DNA from: Mucilaginibacter polytrichastri
Lineage (GTDB): Bacteria > Bacteroidota > Bacteroidia > Sphingobacteriales > Sphingobacteriaceae
NCBI RefSeq assembly: GCF_001911425.1
Contig: NZ_MPPL01000001.1
Coordinates: 2,599,466 to 2,663,465, forward strand
Direction: 5' to 3'
Length of the DNA: 64,000 bases
Below, one piece after another: positions 26,296 through 35,731 of the stretch (position 1 is the first letter of the stretch; the number at the start of each line of letters is the position of its first letter). The notes under the pieces are model-generated. The model worked only from the letters and a program-made list of their open reading frames with translations. It was not told the DNA's origin and did not search any database. A program made the position numbers and the translations under genes.

Positions 26296-27702
26296 TTAGT
26301 CCCATTTGGTATGGAAAGTACCTGTTTTGTCGATACGCTCGTAAGTATGCGCACCAAAGTAATCGCGTTGTGCCTGGATGAGATTGGTAGCCATTCTTTC
26401 GCTTCGGTAAGCATCGTAATAGCCTAAAGCAGTTGCAAACGCAGGTGTAGGGATACCTTTATCAATCGCTAATTTAATAACGTTACGTGCGCTGGTTTGT
26501 GTAGCTACTAATGATTTGCCGATCTCATCATCCAACAAAATGTTTGGCAGATCAGCATTGCGGGCATAAGCCTTGCGGAAATCTTCTAAACATACTGCGC
26601 GGATAATACAGCCGCCCCTCCAAATTTTAGCTACATCTTCCAGTTTTAAACCGTAGTTATATTCTTTAGATGCAATGTGAAGCTGTGCTAAACCCTGTGC
26701 GTAAATATTGATCATGGCGAAATAGTAAGCCTCTTTCAGGCTTTTTAAAATTTCATCATCGCTGCTTGTATGTGCAGTTGGGGTATCAGTTAATTTTTTA
26801 GAAGCCTCAACACGCTCTTCTTTATATTTAGATAGATCGCGCATGTTTACGGCTGCATCAATAGTAGGGATTGGTGCTTGCAAATCCATTGCATTTTGCG
26901 AAGTCCATTTACCTGTACCTTTAGCTTTAGCCTGGTCAGAGATCAGGTTTACTAAAAGCTTGCCGGTTTCGTCATCAGTTTTCTTTAAAACAATACCGGT
27001 AATCTCAATCAGGAATGATTTTAATTCGCCTTCGTTCCACTCGGCAAACATTTGCTGTAACTTTTCATCGCTAAAGCCTAAGCCTCTTTTCAGCAGGTCA
27101 TAAACTTCAGAGATCAATTGCATAATACCGTACTCGATACCGTTGTGTACCATTTTAACATAGTTACCGGCAGAACCAGCACCTAAGTAAGTAACACATG
27201 GCTCGCCATCAACTTTAGCAGCAATGGCTTCAAATACAGGGCGTAAACGCTCGTAAGCTTGTTTGTCGCCACCCGGCATCATGCTCGGGCCAAAACGCGC
27301 ACCTTTTTCGCCACCAGAAATACCCATACCGAAAAAGTGGATACCTTTTTCTTCCAGCTCGGCTATACGGCGGTTAGTATCCGGGAAGTATGAATTACCC
27401 CCATCTATAATAATATCACCTTTATCTAACAAAGGCACCAGGCTGGCAATGGCAGAATCTACCGGTTTACCAGCTGGTACCAATAACATAATTGCTCTTG
27501 GTTTTCTCAGCATCGATACAAATTCTTCTGCTGATGTTGTTCCTTTTGCATCCTGGTCTGGTTTTGCTTCTGTTGCTAACGCAGATGCTTTTTCGGCATC
27601 CAGGTCAAGGCCTGCAACAGCGAATTTGTGATCCGCCATATTCAGGAGCAGGTTTCTGCCCATAACGCCAAGGCCTACAACGCCAAAATCATGATTTTCC
27701 AT
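26296..27702 (-). CDS. gnd: 6-phosphogluconate dehydrogenase (decarboxylating)
   Basis: 468 aa. N-terminal Rossmann motif GLGVMGRNLLLNMADH, signature IIDGGNSYFPDTNRR, and the catalytic stretch MGISGGEKGARFGPSMMPGG; the C-terminal all-helical domain has GTGKWTSQNAMDL and WRGGCIIRAVCLEDF. The length and tail (RTDYFGAHTYER-type, here QRDYFGAHTYERID) match the homodimeric NADP-dependent enzyme. It produces ribulose 5-phosphate. Sits between the HAD phosphatase gene and zwf. Confidence 0.98.
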   Translation of the reverse strand: MENHDFGVVGLGVMGRNLLLNMADHKFAVAGLDLDAEKASALATEAKPDQDAKGTTSAEEFVSMLRKPRAIMLLVPAGKPVDSAIASLVPLLDKGDIIIDGGNSYFPDTNRRIAELEEKGIHFFGMGISGGEKGARFGPSMMPGGDKQAYERLRPVFEAIAAKVDGEPCVTYLGAGSAGNYVKMVHNGIEYGIMQLISEVYDLLKRGLGFSDEKLQQMFAEWNEGELKSFLIEITGIVLKKTDDETGKLLVNLISDQAKAKGTGKWTSQNAMDLQAPIPTIDAAVNMRDLSKYKEERVEASKKLTDTPTAHTSSDDEILKSLKEAYYFAMINIYAQGLAQLHIASKEYNYGLKLEDVAKIWRGGCIIRAVCLEDFRKAYARNADLPNILLDDEIGKSLVATQTSARNVIKLAIDKGIPTPAFATALGYYDAYRSERMATNLIQAQRDYFGAHTYERIDKTGTFHTKWD

Positions 27703-27723
27703 AATTTTTTATATTTAATTGCT

Positions 27724-28374
27724 TTAAAGTATTCTGTGTTCGGTTAAATGTTTTTGTTCGAGGCCATAGCCGGCTAGCTTTTGCCGCGTGGTTTCGATGT
27801 CGGTATGGTGAAGACCGTTGATGCCAAGCACATCAGCCGCCTGTATAAATACAAGCCTGTCATCAATATAAAGGGTTTCGTTTGGTTTTACCTGTGCAAG
27901 GTCGAGCGCTATCTGAAAAAATTCTTTGTCAGGTTTACGCATACGTACGGTACATGAGGATGAAAACACGTCGATAAAGCCCTTGAGATGAAATTGCTTT
28001 ACGCGGTATTCATTCAGTTCGCGACCCTCGTTGTTAACGGCAATGGTACGCAGTTTGTATTTGTGCTTAATGTCGCTAATCAGCTTAATCATATCCGGGT
28101 AAGGATGAGACACGCTGGTCATAAACTCTTTAAAATCTTCGCGGGCAAAGCTTCTTTTCTCATAAAAAACCAGCAGGTTAAGATATTCATCCAAACTGGC
28201 TTTTCCAGATTCATAGGCATCAAATATTACACGGTGGCGGCTGTTCATTTCTTCGAAATCTAATCCGAATTTAACGGCAGCATCCCTGCGTGCTTGTGTA
28301 TCCCAGCCATTGGTTAAAAGCACTCCCCCTATATCAAGGAAAAGTGCTTTTATTGGCGTACCGTGGTTTAGCAT
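27724..28374 (-). CDS. HAD-superfamily hydrolase (subfamily IA, YihX-like) inside the pentose phosphate operon
   Basis: 216 aa. Motif I is FLDIGGVLL: the nucleophile Asp is kept, while the usual second Asp is a Gly, as in the YihX/DIGGV branch of HAD phosphatases. Motif II region TIAVNNEG, motif III Lys in RMRKPDKEFF, motif IV LYIDDRLVFIQAA with two Asp. A helical cap lies between motifs I and II. Likely a small-molecule phosphatase. Its start overlaps the tal stop by one base (TAATG) and gnd follows 21 nt later, so it is a true operon member. Substrate unknown; a sugar phosphate or a side-product of the pathway is plausible. Confidence 0.88.
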   Translation of the reverse strand: MLNHGTPIKALFLDIGGVLLTNGWDTQARRDAAVKFGLDFEEMNSRHRVIFDAYESGKASLDEYLNLLVFYEKRSFAREDFKEFMTSVSHPYPDMIKLISDIKHKYKLRTIAVNNEGRELNEYRVKQFHLKGFIDVFSSSCTVRMRKPDKEFFQIALDLAQVKPNETLYIDDRLVFIQAADVLGINGLHHTDIETTRQKLAGYGLEQKHLTEHRIL

Positions 28375-29501
28375 TATACGGCGGCCTCCTGGCGTTTTTG
28401 TGCAAGCACATTCATTAAGCTACCAAAAGGTTTGATGAATTTCTCGATACCTTCTTCTTCCAGCTTTTGAGTAATGTCTGATAGTTTTAAACCAACTACA
28501 TCCTCTAACTGGTAAAGTACATATTGCGCATCTTCAAGCCCGTCTTCTAAACGCGAAGCAGGGTGGCCTTTTTCGCGGTAAATAGCCAGGGTATCTTTAG
28601 GCACAGTATCAACCGTTTCCGGGCCTATCAAGGCTTCCAGGTACATTAACTCATCGTAAGCCTTGTTTTTAACACTGGTACTTGCCCATAGCAAACGCTG
28701 TGGTTTTGCACCTTTGGCTTCTAAGGCCTTAAAGCGTTCTGAACGGAAAACTTCTTTGTAGATGTGGTAAGCCACACGTGCACTGGCAATGGCTACTTTA
28801 CCCAGCAATTGTTTTGCCGGTGTTGCACGGTTGCTGTCTGTTTTAATGATCTCTTCCAGTTGCGGATCAACCATGGTATCAACACGGCTCAGGAAGAAAC
28901 TGGCTACAGAAGCCACATTGTCTATCGATTCGCCTTTAGCTAAGCGGGCTTCCAAACCTTCAATGTAAGCCTCGGCCACAGCGCGGTAACGATCTAAACT
29001 AAACAGCAGGGTAACGTTGATGTTAATACCTTCGCTAATCAGTTCTTTAATAGCCGGGATACCTTCTTTAGTACCTGGAATTTTAATCATCACGTTTTTA
29101 CGGTCAAGCGTAGCCCATGATGATCTGGCTTCGGCGATAGAACCTTCTGTATCTTGCGCCAGGCCCGGTGAAACTTCTAAACTTACATAGCCGTCTAAAG
29201 CATCTGTTTTTTCGTAAACACCTTTAAACAGGTCGGCAGCAGCCTGAACGTCTGCTATGGCCAGTTTTAAAAAGATATCTTCGGTCGATAGGTCTGTTTT
29301 GGCCAGTTCGTTGATGATATCATTATAGTCATCACTGTGTGCAATGGCTTCTTCAAATATAGCCGGGTTAGAAGTTACCCCTCTCAGGTCATCCTCATCT
29401 ATCAGTTTTTTTAATTCACCCGATTCAATGAATGACTTTTTTATATAGTCGAGCCAAATGCTCTGGCCAAAATCTGGAATCTGTGCTAACGGATTTTTCA
29501 T
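28374..29501 (-). CDS. tal: Transaldolase
   Basis: 375 aa, the longer transaldolase type found in actinobacteria and Bacteroidota. Conserved segments: SIWLDYIKKSFIESGELKKL, DLRGVTSNPAIFEEAI, YVSLEVSPGLAQDTEGSI, NVMIKIPGTKEGIPAI with the Schiff-base Lys, and INVTLLFSLDRYRAVAEAYI. It transfers dihydroxyacetone units between sugar phosphates. Its ATG overlaps the rpiB stop (ATGA, 4 nt), and its stop overlaps the HAD start (TAATG), which implies translational coupling on both sides. Confidence 0.97.
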   Translation of the reverse strand: MKNPLAQIPDFGQSIWLDYIKKSFIESGELKKLIDEDDLRGVTSNPAIFEEAIAHSDDYNDIINELAKTDLSTEDIFLKLAIADVQAAADLFKGVYEKTDALDGYVSLEVSPGLAQDTEGSIAEARSSWATLDRKNVMIKIPGTKEGIPAIKELISEGININVTLLFSLDRYRAVAEAYIEGLEARLAKGESIDNVASVASFFLSRVDTMVDPQLEEIIKTDSNRATPAKQLLGKVAIASARVAYHIYKEVFRSERFKALEAKGAKPQRLLWASTSVKNKAYDELMYLEALIGPETVDTVPKDTLAIYREKGHPASRLEDGLEDAQYVLYQLEDVVGLKLSDITQKLEEEGIEKFIKPFGSLMNVLAQKRQEAAV

Positions 29502-29956
29502 GGTTTTATGTATTTATTTTCTATTGCTATTACTTTGTCAAGGCGGCGTTGAAAACGCTCGCCCCCATCATAGTGGGCTTTTAAATAAGCTTGTACTATT
29601 TCCCACATCAGCACTACGCCAATAACCCTGCCGCCTAAGCAAAGCAGGTTCATATCGTCGTGCTCTACGCCCTGGTGGGCCGAGTATGTTTCCATAATCA
29701 GGGCCGACCTTACGCCCGGCACTTTGTTGGCTGCTACAGATACACCTACGCCACTACCGCAAACGGCAATGCCTTTGGTAATCTCACCTTTCGATACTGC
29801 TTCGGCCAGCGGAAGTACCACATCCGGGTAGTCATCCACACTGTCATAAGCATAAGCGCCAAAATCTTTAACCTCGTAACCGGCATCGGCAAGGAGTTTT
29901 AGCAACTCGCCTTTTTGCTCAAAACCGGCATGGTCTGCTGCAATACCTATGGTCAT
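29498..29956 (-). CDS. rpiB: Ribose-5-phosphate isomerase B
   Basis: 152 aa. It has the RpiB/LacAB fold markers TIGIAADHAGFEQK, DYPDVVLPLAEAVSKGE, and VCGSGVGVSVAANKVPGVRS with the catalytic Cys. The usual EHNDANVLALG stretch appears as EHDDMNLLCLGGRVIG. Interconverts ribulose 5-phosphate and ribose 5-phosphate. Three nucleotides separate it from the tkt stop, and its stop overlaps the tal start. Confidence 0.95.
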   Translation of the reverse strand: MTIGIAADHAGFEQKGELLKLLADAGYEVKDFGAYAYDSVDDYPDVVLPLAEAVSKGEITKGIAVCGSGVGVSVAANKVPGVRSALIMETYSAHQGVEHDDMNLLCLGGRVIGVVLMWEIVQAYLKAHYDGGERFQRRLDKVIAIENKYIKP

Positions 29957-29959
29957 GGC

Positions 29960-31972
29960 TTATTTATTAAGGAGTGCTTTAGCGCGTTTGTAAACATTTT
30001 CTACGGTGAAACCGAAGTGCTCTAAAACAGCCAGTCCTTCGCCACTTTCACCAAAAGTATCGATACCTAAAACGTCACCTTCTGCAGTAACATATTTATA
30101 CCACGGTAAAGTTACACCGGCTTCAACAGCCAAACGTTTGTGTTGTGACGGCGGCAATACCGAATCGCGGTAAGCTTGATCCTGCTGGTTAAAAATCTCG
30201 AACGATGGTAAGCTTACTACACGCGTTTTAATACCATCTGCTTCCAGTTTAACCTGTGCATCTAAAATTAAGTGAACTTCAGAACCGGTTGCAATCAATA
30301 TCAAATCCGGCGCTCCATTAGAATCGTTAAGGATATAACCACCTTTCTGTACGTTACCGGCAGCCGGTGCATATTTCTGCTGATCAATTACCGGAAGTTT
30401 TTGACGAGACAAGATCAAGGCTACAGGGCCTTTTAAGCGGCTCATTGCAATTTTCCATGACTCTACAGTCTCGTAAGCATCTGCCGGGCGTAATACTGTT
30501 AAGTTAGGCAGCATACGCAATGATGATACATGCTCCACCGGTTGGTGAGTTGGGCCGTCTTCACCCAAAGCAACGCTATCATGCGTAAATATGTAAGTAA
30601 CCGGCGCTTTAGTTAAAGCAGCCAGGCGGATAGATCCGCGCATATAATCTGAGAAAGTTAAGAAGGTAGCACCATAAACACGGGTACCACCGTATGAAGC
30701 CATACCATTTAATATAGCGCCCATACCATGTTCGCGCACACCAAACCAAATGTTACGATTGTAAAAATGACCCGGTTGGAAACTATCTTCTGGTTTACCA
30801 GGAGTTTCATTAGAGCTGGCTAAATCGGCCGCACCGCCTATTAACCATGGGATGCTGGTACGTAATGCATCTAAGGTTTTGCCTGATGCCTGGCGGGTTG
30901 CCAATTGATCGCCTACATTAAATGTTGGCAAATTAGCATCCCAGCCTTCGGGTAGTTGACCGTCTTCGCTGGTTGTAAATTCTTTGGCTTCTTTAGCAAA
31001 TGATTTGCTGTACTGATCGAAGTTTTCATTCCATGCAGCTTGTAGTTCTGCACCTTTTTTACCCGGCTCCAGCAGGTAATCTTTAACCTCATCAGGCACA
31101 AAGAATGTTTTTTCGGGGTCGAACCCTAAAAATTCTTTAGTTTTTTTAAGGTTATCTACACCCAACGCACTACCATGTACTTTATTGGTACCTTGTTGCG
31201 GGCTTCCGTAACCAATGATGGTTTTAACAGAAATTAACGTAGGCTTGTCTGTAACGGCTTGTGCATCCAATATAGCTTGTTCTATTTCGGCCAGGTTGTT
31301 ACCGTCATGTACAGTTAAGGTATGCCATCCGTATGATTTAAAGCGGGCATCCCTATCTTCCGTAAAAGCATATTCTGTCGAACCGTCTAGCGAGATCGAG
31401 TTATCGTCATATAAGTAAATTAAACGGCCTAATTTTAAGTGGCCGGCTAATGAGGCAGCTTCTGAAGCAACACCTTCCATTAAATCGCCATCACTTACAA
31501 TGCTGTAAACGTAATGGTCAATTAAATCGTGACCATCGCGGTTATATTTAGAGGCTAAAAACTCATGCGCCATAGCCATACCTACACCATTACCAAAACC
31601 CTGACCCAATGGACCAGTTGTAACCTCGATGCCAGGTGTATGTGTCGACTCTGGGTGTCCCGGAGTTTTAGAACCTAATTGTCTGAATTTTTTAACCTCA
31701 TCCATTGGCAGGTCGTAACCGTACAAATGCAGTAAGCTATATAATAAAGCAGAGCCGTGGCCTGCTGATAATACAAATCGATCGCGGTTTGGCCATTTTG
31801 GTTCTTTAGGGTTAAAGCGTAAAAAACGGCTCCATAATACGTATGCCATTGGTGCTGCGCCAAGCGGTAAACCCGGGTGACCGGAGTTTGCTTCTTGAAC
31901 CATGTCTGTTGCCAGGAAACGAATGGTATTTACACTCAGTTCGTCAATTTCAGTAAAAGGCTGTTTATTCAT
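29960..31972 (-). CDS. tkt: Transketolase
   Basis: 670 aa, full-length single-chain enzyme. TPP-binding motif [20 protein letters not shown] ... [15 protein letters not shown]-terminal [20 protein letters not shown]; phosphate-site [15 protein letters not shown]; pyrimidine domain with [14 protein letters not shown] and [33 protein letters not shown]. First gene of the seven-gene operon tkt-rpiB-tal-HAD-gnd-zwf-pgl. Catalyses two reversible transfers of two-carbon units in the non-oxidative branch. Confidence 0.98.
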   Translation of the reverse strand: MNKQPFTEIDELSVNTIRFLATDMVQEANSGHPGLPLGAAPMAYVLWSRFLRFNPKEPKWPNRDRFVLSAGHGSALLYSLLHLYGYDLPMDEVKKFRQLGSKTPGHPESTHTPGIEVTTGPLGQGFGNGVGMAMAHEFLASKYNRDGHDLIDHYVYSIVSDGDLMEGVASEAASLAGHLKLGRLIYLYDDNSISLDGSTEYAFTEDRDARFKSYGWHTLTVHDGNNLAEIEQAILDAQAVTDKPTLISVKTIIGYGSPQQGTNKVHGSALGVDNLKKTKEFLGFDPEKTFFVPDEVKDYLLEPGKKGAELQAAWNENFDQYSKSFAKEAKEFTTSEDGQLPEGWDANLPTFNVGDQLATRQASGKTLDALRTSIPWLIGGAADLASSNETPGKPEDSFQPGHFYNRNIWFGVREHGMGAILNGMASYGGTRVYGATFLTFSDYMRGSIRLAALTKAPVTYIFTHDSVALGEDGPTHQPVEHVSSLRMLPNLTVLRPADAYETVESWKIAMSRLKGPVALILSRQKLPVIDQQKYAPAAGNVQKGGYILNDSNGAPDLILIATGSEVHLILDAQVKLEADGIKTRVVSLPSFEIFNQQDQAYRDSVLPPSQHKRLAVEAGVTLPWYKYVTAEGDVLGIDTFGESGEGLAVLEHFGFTVENVYKRAKALLNK

Positions 31973-32360
31973 TGTTGCAGATGTATTTTAAAATACTAAA
32001 AATTTAATTATTAGTGTAGTTATTTAAGCTGTACGGTGTACAAAATCGCGTTGAATGCCATTTTTTAAGCTTGATTATGCAATTATAACAGGTTAATACA
32101 TTACTTGTTTATAGTTCTGTAAATAGTTTAACAATTATGACTATTTTCTTTCAAAACTACCGTCACAACATATTAATAAATAGTTAAAAATCAAATACTT
32201 AATTAACAATTACATTTAAAAGTAATACAAAACCAAGTTTTTTGTGACTTTAACATTACGATAAGATACTACACTAAAATATAATACTAGCTTTATGAAA
32301 AAACTTTAACCGTCAACTTAATTTGAATACATAAAACAAAGAAGATTTGTAATCCTAATA
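31973..32360. other. Intergenic region upstream of tkt
   Basis: 388 nt, very AT-rich, with no gene on either strand. It must contain the minus-strand promoter of the pentose phosphate operon; no exact TAnnTTTG box was found near the tkt start. It is also the 3' flank of the DUF5700-like gene; no clear terminator hairpin is visible. Confidence 0.5.
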
Positions 32361-33437
32361 TCATCTGTATATCATCCTTCTTAAAGCTTTCAAGTAACTT
32401 ATGCTTGCTGCCGAGAATTGATAAGGATGATCCTCGTCCTTTTTTGCTGCTTCATAATACAAGTAGAAGAATTCAAAAGGATCATAAGATCTATTAACCA
32501 TTTGTTTTTTATACCCGTTTTTCACAATAACCCGTGCCATATAAAAACCGGGCATATGGCCAACGGTACCTTTAAGCATGTTTCTGTAAAAGCGAACTTT
32601 TTCTAAACCAGTAGTTTTATTAACTGCCATTAATTGAATACAGGAGTCGAGCGATTTTAAGGTGGCTGGAGCAGCATCTAACAACCAATCGGCTATGCCG
32701 TGCGGGTCATCGGTTTGCTGTAGTTCGGCCGGCTTATCAATCATATCGGCAATGCCTTCATTGGGTATGGTATTAATAGCCCAAAGTAAACCTTCCGCAT
32801 GTGCATTGCTAACCCTCGTACTATCGAAATCAAGATTAGGCCGCAAACGGTGATGTAGCTCATGCGCCTCTAAGGTTCCAGTTTTAGCTTTGGCATTATC
32901 AATAACAGAAAGCAGGCTAAAAAACAAGCCCTGCGGATAAGATACCGCATCATTAGACAAACAATTATAATACAGCTTTAACCCATCAATGTGGTGCTGC
33001 GCCTTTTTTGGCAGGTATTCATAAACATATTGATACGCATTGTTAAAGTAAGCAGGGTTAAGCACGGTATCGGCCAGGTAGGCTTTTAATTGCAACTCCT
33101 CATCCTTATATCGTTTAGCCAAAATACAATACCAGTTTTTCTGCTTCAGCCTTACTTGCAACAGCGAATCATTTTTGGGCATGTATACAATCTCAATCGC
33201 TTTGCGATAGTTAGCCAAACGCTCGGTTGTAAATTCAGATTCTGCATAGGTTTTGTTACCATCTATAGCTATAAAATCGTCCCACTGTTTATCAGTAAGG
33301 GGGATATTTTGCTTTAACAGCCGGGTTAGTTCCCAATATTTTGTTACCGCATCTGTATTTACAGTTTGCGCATGCAGGGGTATAGCAAAGCTTAACAGGA
33401 TAGTTAAAATGGCATATTTTCTTTGGATAGTTTTCAT
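32361..33437 (-). CDS. Exported putative zinc-dependent peptidase (DUF5700-like)
   Basis: 358 aa from ATG 33437; a start at 33482 would overlap the upstream gene and bury the signal peptide (KTIQRKYAILTILLSFAIPL ... HAQ). Mature part: helical, with TLEAHELHHRLRPN containing an HExxH zinc motif (HELHH) and, about 50 residues later, NEGIADMID, whose Glu is a candidate third ligand. This arrangement fits the putative Zn-protease group DUF5700. Activity not proven. It follows the S41 peptidase gene by 26 nt on the same strand, so both are probably expressed together. Confidence 0.75.
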   Translation of the reverse strand: MKTIQRKYAILTILLSFAIPLHAQTVNTDAVTKYWELTRLLKQNIPLTDKQWDDFIAIDGNKTYAESEFTTERLANYRKAIEIVYMPKNDSLLQVRLKQKNWYCILAKRYKDEELQLKAYLADTVLNPAYFNNAYQYVYEYLPKKAQHHIDGLKLYYNCLSNDAVSYPQGLFFSLLSVIDNAKAKTGTLEAHELHHRLRPNLDFDSTRVSNAHAEGLLWAINTIPNEGIADMIDKPAELQQTDDPHGIADWLLDAAPATLKSLDSCIQLMAVNKTTGLEKVRFYRNMLKGTVGHMPGFYMARVIVKNGYKKQMVNRSYDPFEFFYLYYEAAKKDEDHPYQFSAASISYLKALRRMIYR

Positions 33438-33463
33438 AATTATGTAGTGTTTAAGGTTCGCTG

Positions 33464-34513
33464 TTATTTGTTTTTGAGCCATTTTAAAGCCGCTGTTATT
33501 TTTTTATCTGCCCGCCGATCATCAAAGTTATCACCACCAATAATCTGCTCATCGGGTGTTACGTTGTTCCAATAAATATGTCCTTTGGTATCGGCTTCAA
33601 CAGATGTAGCCATAAAAATCCCGATATCATCCGATAGTTGAAACGAGTCATTAGCGGTTGTATAGCCACCGGTATCCTCGCCGATAAACCAAGTATTATT
33701 ACGGCCCTTAAAAGATATAGCTACCGCCTCGCCCGAGCTGGCTGTTTGAGGGCCGATAAGCACCACAACTTTTAAACTAGCTAAAGCTTTGCCTACATGG
33801 GTTAATCGGCAATAGGTATCAGAACCCACATAAGCAGTATTATTTGTAACGCCCCATGCTTGTTCTGTTTTACTTATGGGGTCTATAAATGAGCCTAGCT
33901 TACCGGGCGAAAAAAGATTGGCAATACCGCCCAACATGGCAAACATGCCACCACCAGGGTTTAACCGCAGGTCGATAACCAACCCTTTTAACTTCTCAGG
34001 ATTCAACTTGTTGAGCGAGTCCTGAATTTGCTGACCTATCAAATCTTGGTCGTTTGGGTGGGTTGGGTTATTATCCGGGATTAATAAATAGCCGTAACCT
34101 TTTTCAAGTAACTGCGATTTAATGGTGGTGTTATGTGCTTTTATTTTGTTTAGTAATGCCTGGTGTGCAGGTGTATCAATACTCACCTTGGCACCGCGCC
34201 AGCCGTAATACTTGTTTTTGTAAATTAAAAAACCATGATGATCTCCCAGTAACTTATATAACAACTTCACTGCCGGTACAGCATCTTGTATACTTTTAGC
34301 ATTACCCATAGTTGAGCGTACCGTATCTTCTAAATGTTTCCAATTAATTACGTTACGGTAAATAGAGTTTGCTTTAGCGTAACTTAAAGCAGTGTCAATA
34401 AGTAAATGAGCGTTATCCCGTTTAACGGCTTGGCGCTGTGCCAAGCAGTACATCGGCTGCTGCACAAGCGTAAAAATCAGGATCAGGTAAATGAGTTTAG
34501 TTATGGTTTTCAT
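33464..34513 (-). CDS. Exported S41-family (C-terminal-processing/tricorn-type) peptidase
   Basis: 349 aa. Signal peptide KTITKLIYLILIFTLVQQPM ... LAQ. A helical N-terminal part with LLGDHHGFLIYKN, then the S41 catalytic domain: GYGYLLIPDN, LKGLVIDLRLNPGGGMFAML and the nucleophile region VVLIGPQTASSGEAVAISFKG (Ser in TASSGE), followed by GEDTGGYTTAN. No PDZ domain is evident. Similar compact S41 proteins are common in Bacteroidota, periplasmic or lipid-anchored, with unknown targets. Divergent from the LytS-type kinase gene. Confidence 0.88.
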   Translation of the reverse strand: MKTITKLIYLILIFTLVQQPMYCLAQRQAVKRDNAHLLIDTALSYAKANSIYRNVINWKHLEDTVRSTMGNAKSIQDAVPAVKLLYKLLGDHHGFLIYKNKYYGWRGAKVSIDTPAHQALLNKIKAHNTTIKSQLLEKGYGYLLIPDNNPTHPNDQDLIGQQIQDSLNKLNPEKLKGLVIDLRLNPGGGMFAMLGGIANLFSPGKLGSFIDPISKTEQAWGVTNNTAYVGSDTYCRLTHVGKALASLKVVVLIGPQTASSGEAVAISFKGRNNTWFIGEDTGGYTTANDSFQLSDDIGIFMATSVEADTKGHIYWNNVTPDEQIIGGDNFDDRRADKKITAALKWLKNK

Positions 34514-34597
34514 TTTTTAAGTTGTTTTAATTTGATGGAACAAACCTCGCCCAAACCCCAATGCTGCTGTATTTTATAATCTCAACCGGCCCTGATA

Positions 34598-34671
34598 TTA
34601 TCCCAACACCCTTATTATAGCTTAAATCGCTATTTTACCCGTTGGGATAATAAAACTACCCGTTGGGATAA
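34598..34671 (+). promoter_or_regulatory. GTTGGGATAA box array: candidate LytTR-type operator
   Basis: TACCCGTTGGGATAA occurs twice as an exact direct repeat, 34636-34650 and 34657-34671, exactly 21 bp apart (two helical turns). A third copy of the core lies inverted at 34598-34607 (TTATCCCAAC). The core CCCGTTGGG fits the LytTR consensus [TA][AC][CA]GTTN[AG][TG] at eight of nine positions. The array sits 41-114 nt before the start of the kinase gene of a LytS/LytTR system, so autoregulation is likely; it could also serve the divergent S41 gene. Confidence 0.65.
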
Positions 34672-34711
34672 ATAAACAGCGCATTTACCTTACTACAGAT
34701 ATATTAGCAGC

Positions 34712-35722
34712 ATGAAACAGAAGAAACTATGGATGTATTACCTGCTGGCATGGGTTGCCTATTGTGGCTACATCTATATCGATAATATAGTAAATGGGCG
34801 CGGTGTACAGCCCTACGTATGGTCTAATTTGATGGCCTCGTTTGTAGCGTTTACCTTTTGCTTTTTTGTGCTCTACCCCAAATTTTTAAACCGGAAACTA
34901 ATTCTGCTGTTCATCGTTGGCCTTGGTATTGCCGAGGGCTTATTTATCGGCACACGTTGGTTGGTTGAAGAGGTAATATATATTCCGCTAATTGGGCATG
35001 GCAACTACAATCCCGGTACTGCAATAATGTATTATATAAGCGATAACTGGTGGAAGGCATTGCAACCTATATTGCTCAGTTTCATTTGCTGGGCCTTTCT
35101 GGAAACCTTTAACCGCGAGCGGGAAAATGAACAGCTTCGACAGGATAAAATACAGGCCGAGCTTGCTTTCTTAAAATCGCAGATTAACCCGCACTTTCTG
35201 TATAATACACTTAATTACATTTACTCGATGGCTTACCCGGTATCAGACAGGCTGGCCGATACCATCATCAAACTCTCTAACCTGATGCGCTACATGCTGG
35301 CAGATAATGCCAATACCCTGGTTGATCTGCAAAAAGAAGTGGACTATTTGAACAACTATATTGATATATACCGAATGCGTTTTGAAGATCATTTTTTTGT
35401 GGATTTTAAAGTTACCGGCGATGTGGGCCATGCGCAGATAGCTTCGCTAATGCTTATCCCTTTTGTAGAGAACGCTTTTAAACATGGCGTTATGGATGAT
35501 GCGCAAAGGCCGGTAAGGATCAACCTTAAAGCAAACGCCCAGCAACTAACTTTTACAGTGAGCAATAAGATTAACCGCAATCAAAAAGATCATTCGAGCG
35601 GTATTGGGATGGCTAATATCCGCCGCAGGCTCGATCTGATCTATCCCGGCAAATACGATTTGCTGATTGCCAACAACGGCGATACCTATAAAAGCACATT
35701 AAGTATTAAATTAGCGCAATAA
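34712..35722 (+). CDS. LytS/YpdA-type sensor histidine kinase
   Basis: 336 aa. Four membrane helices in the first 140 residues (WMYYLLAWVAYCGYIYI, LMASFVAFTFCFFVLYP, LILLFIVGLGIAEGLFI, ALQPILLSFICWAFLETF), a coiled coil (ENEQLRQDKIQAELAFLKSQ), and the His_kinase domain with His161 in INPHFLYNTLN. HATPase part: LIPFVENAFKHGV and GIGMANIRRRLDLIYPG. No periplasmic sensor domain, so the signal is probably membrane-borne. The response regulator follows 9 nt later. Confidence 0.93.
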   Translation: MKQKKLWMYYLLAWVAYCGYIYIDNIVNGRGVQPYVWSNLMASFVAFTFCFFVLYPKFLNRKLILLFIVGLGIAEGLFIGTRWLVEEVIYIPLIGHGNYNPGTAIMYYISDNWWKALQPILLSFICWAFLETFNRERENEQLRQDKIQAELAFLKSQINPHFLYNTLNYIYSMAYPVSDRLADTIIKLSNLMRYMLADNANTLVDLQKEVDYLNNYIDIYRMRFEDHFFVDFKVTGDVGHAQIASLMLIPFVENAFKHGVMDDAQRPVRINLKANAQQLTFTVSNKINRNQKDHSSGIGMANIRRRLDLIYPGKYDLLIANNGDTYKSTLSIKLAQ

Positions 35723-35731
35723 CCATAACCT

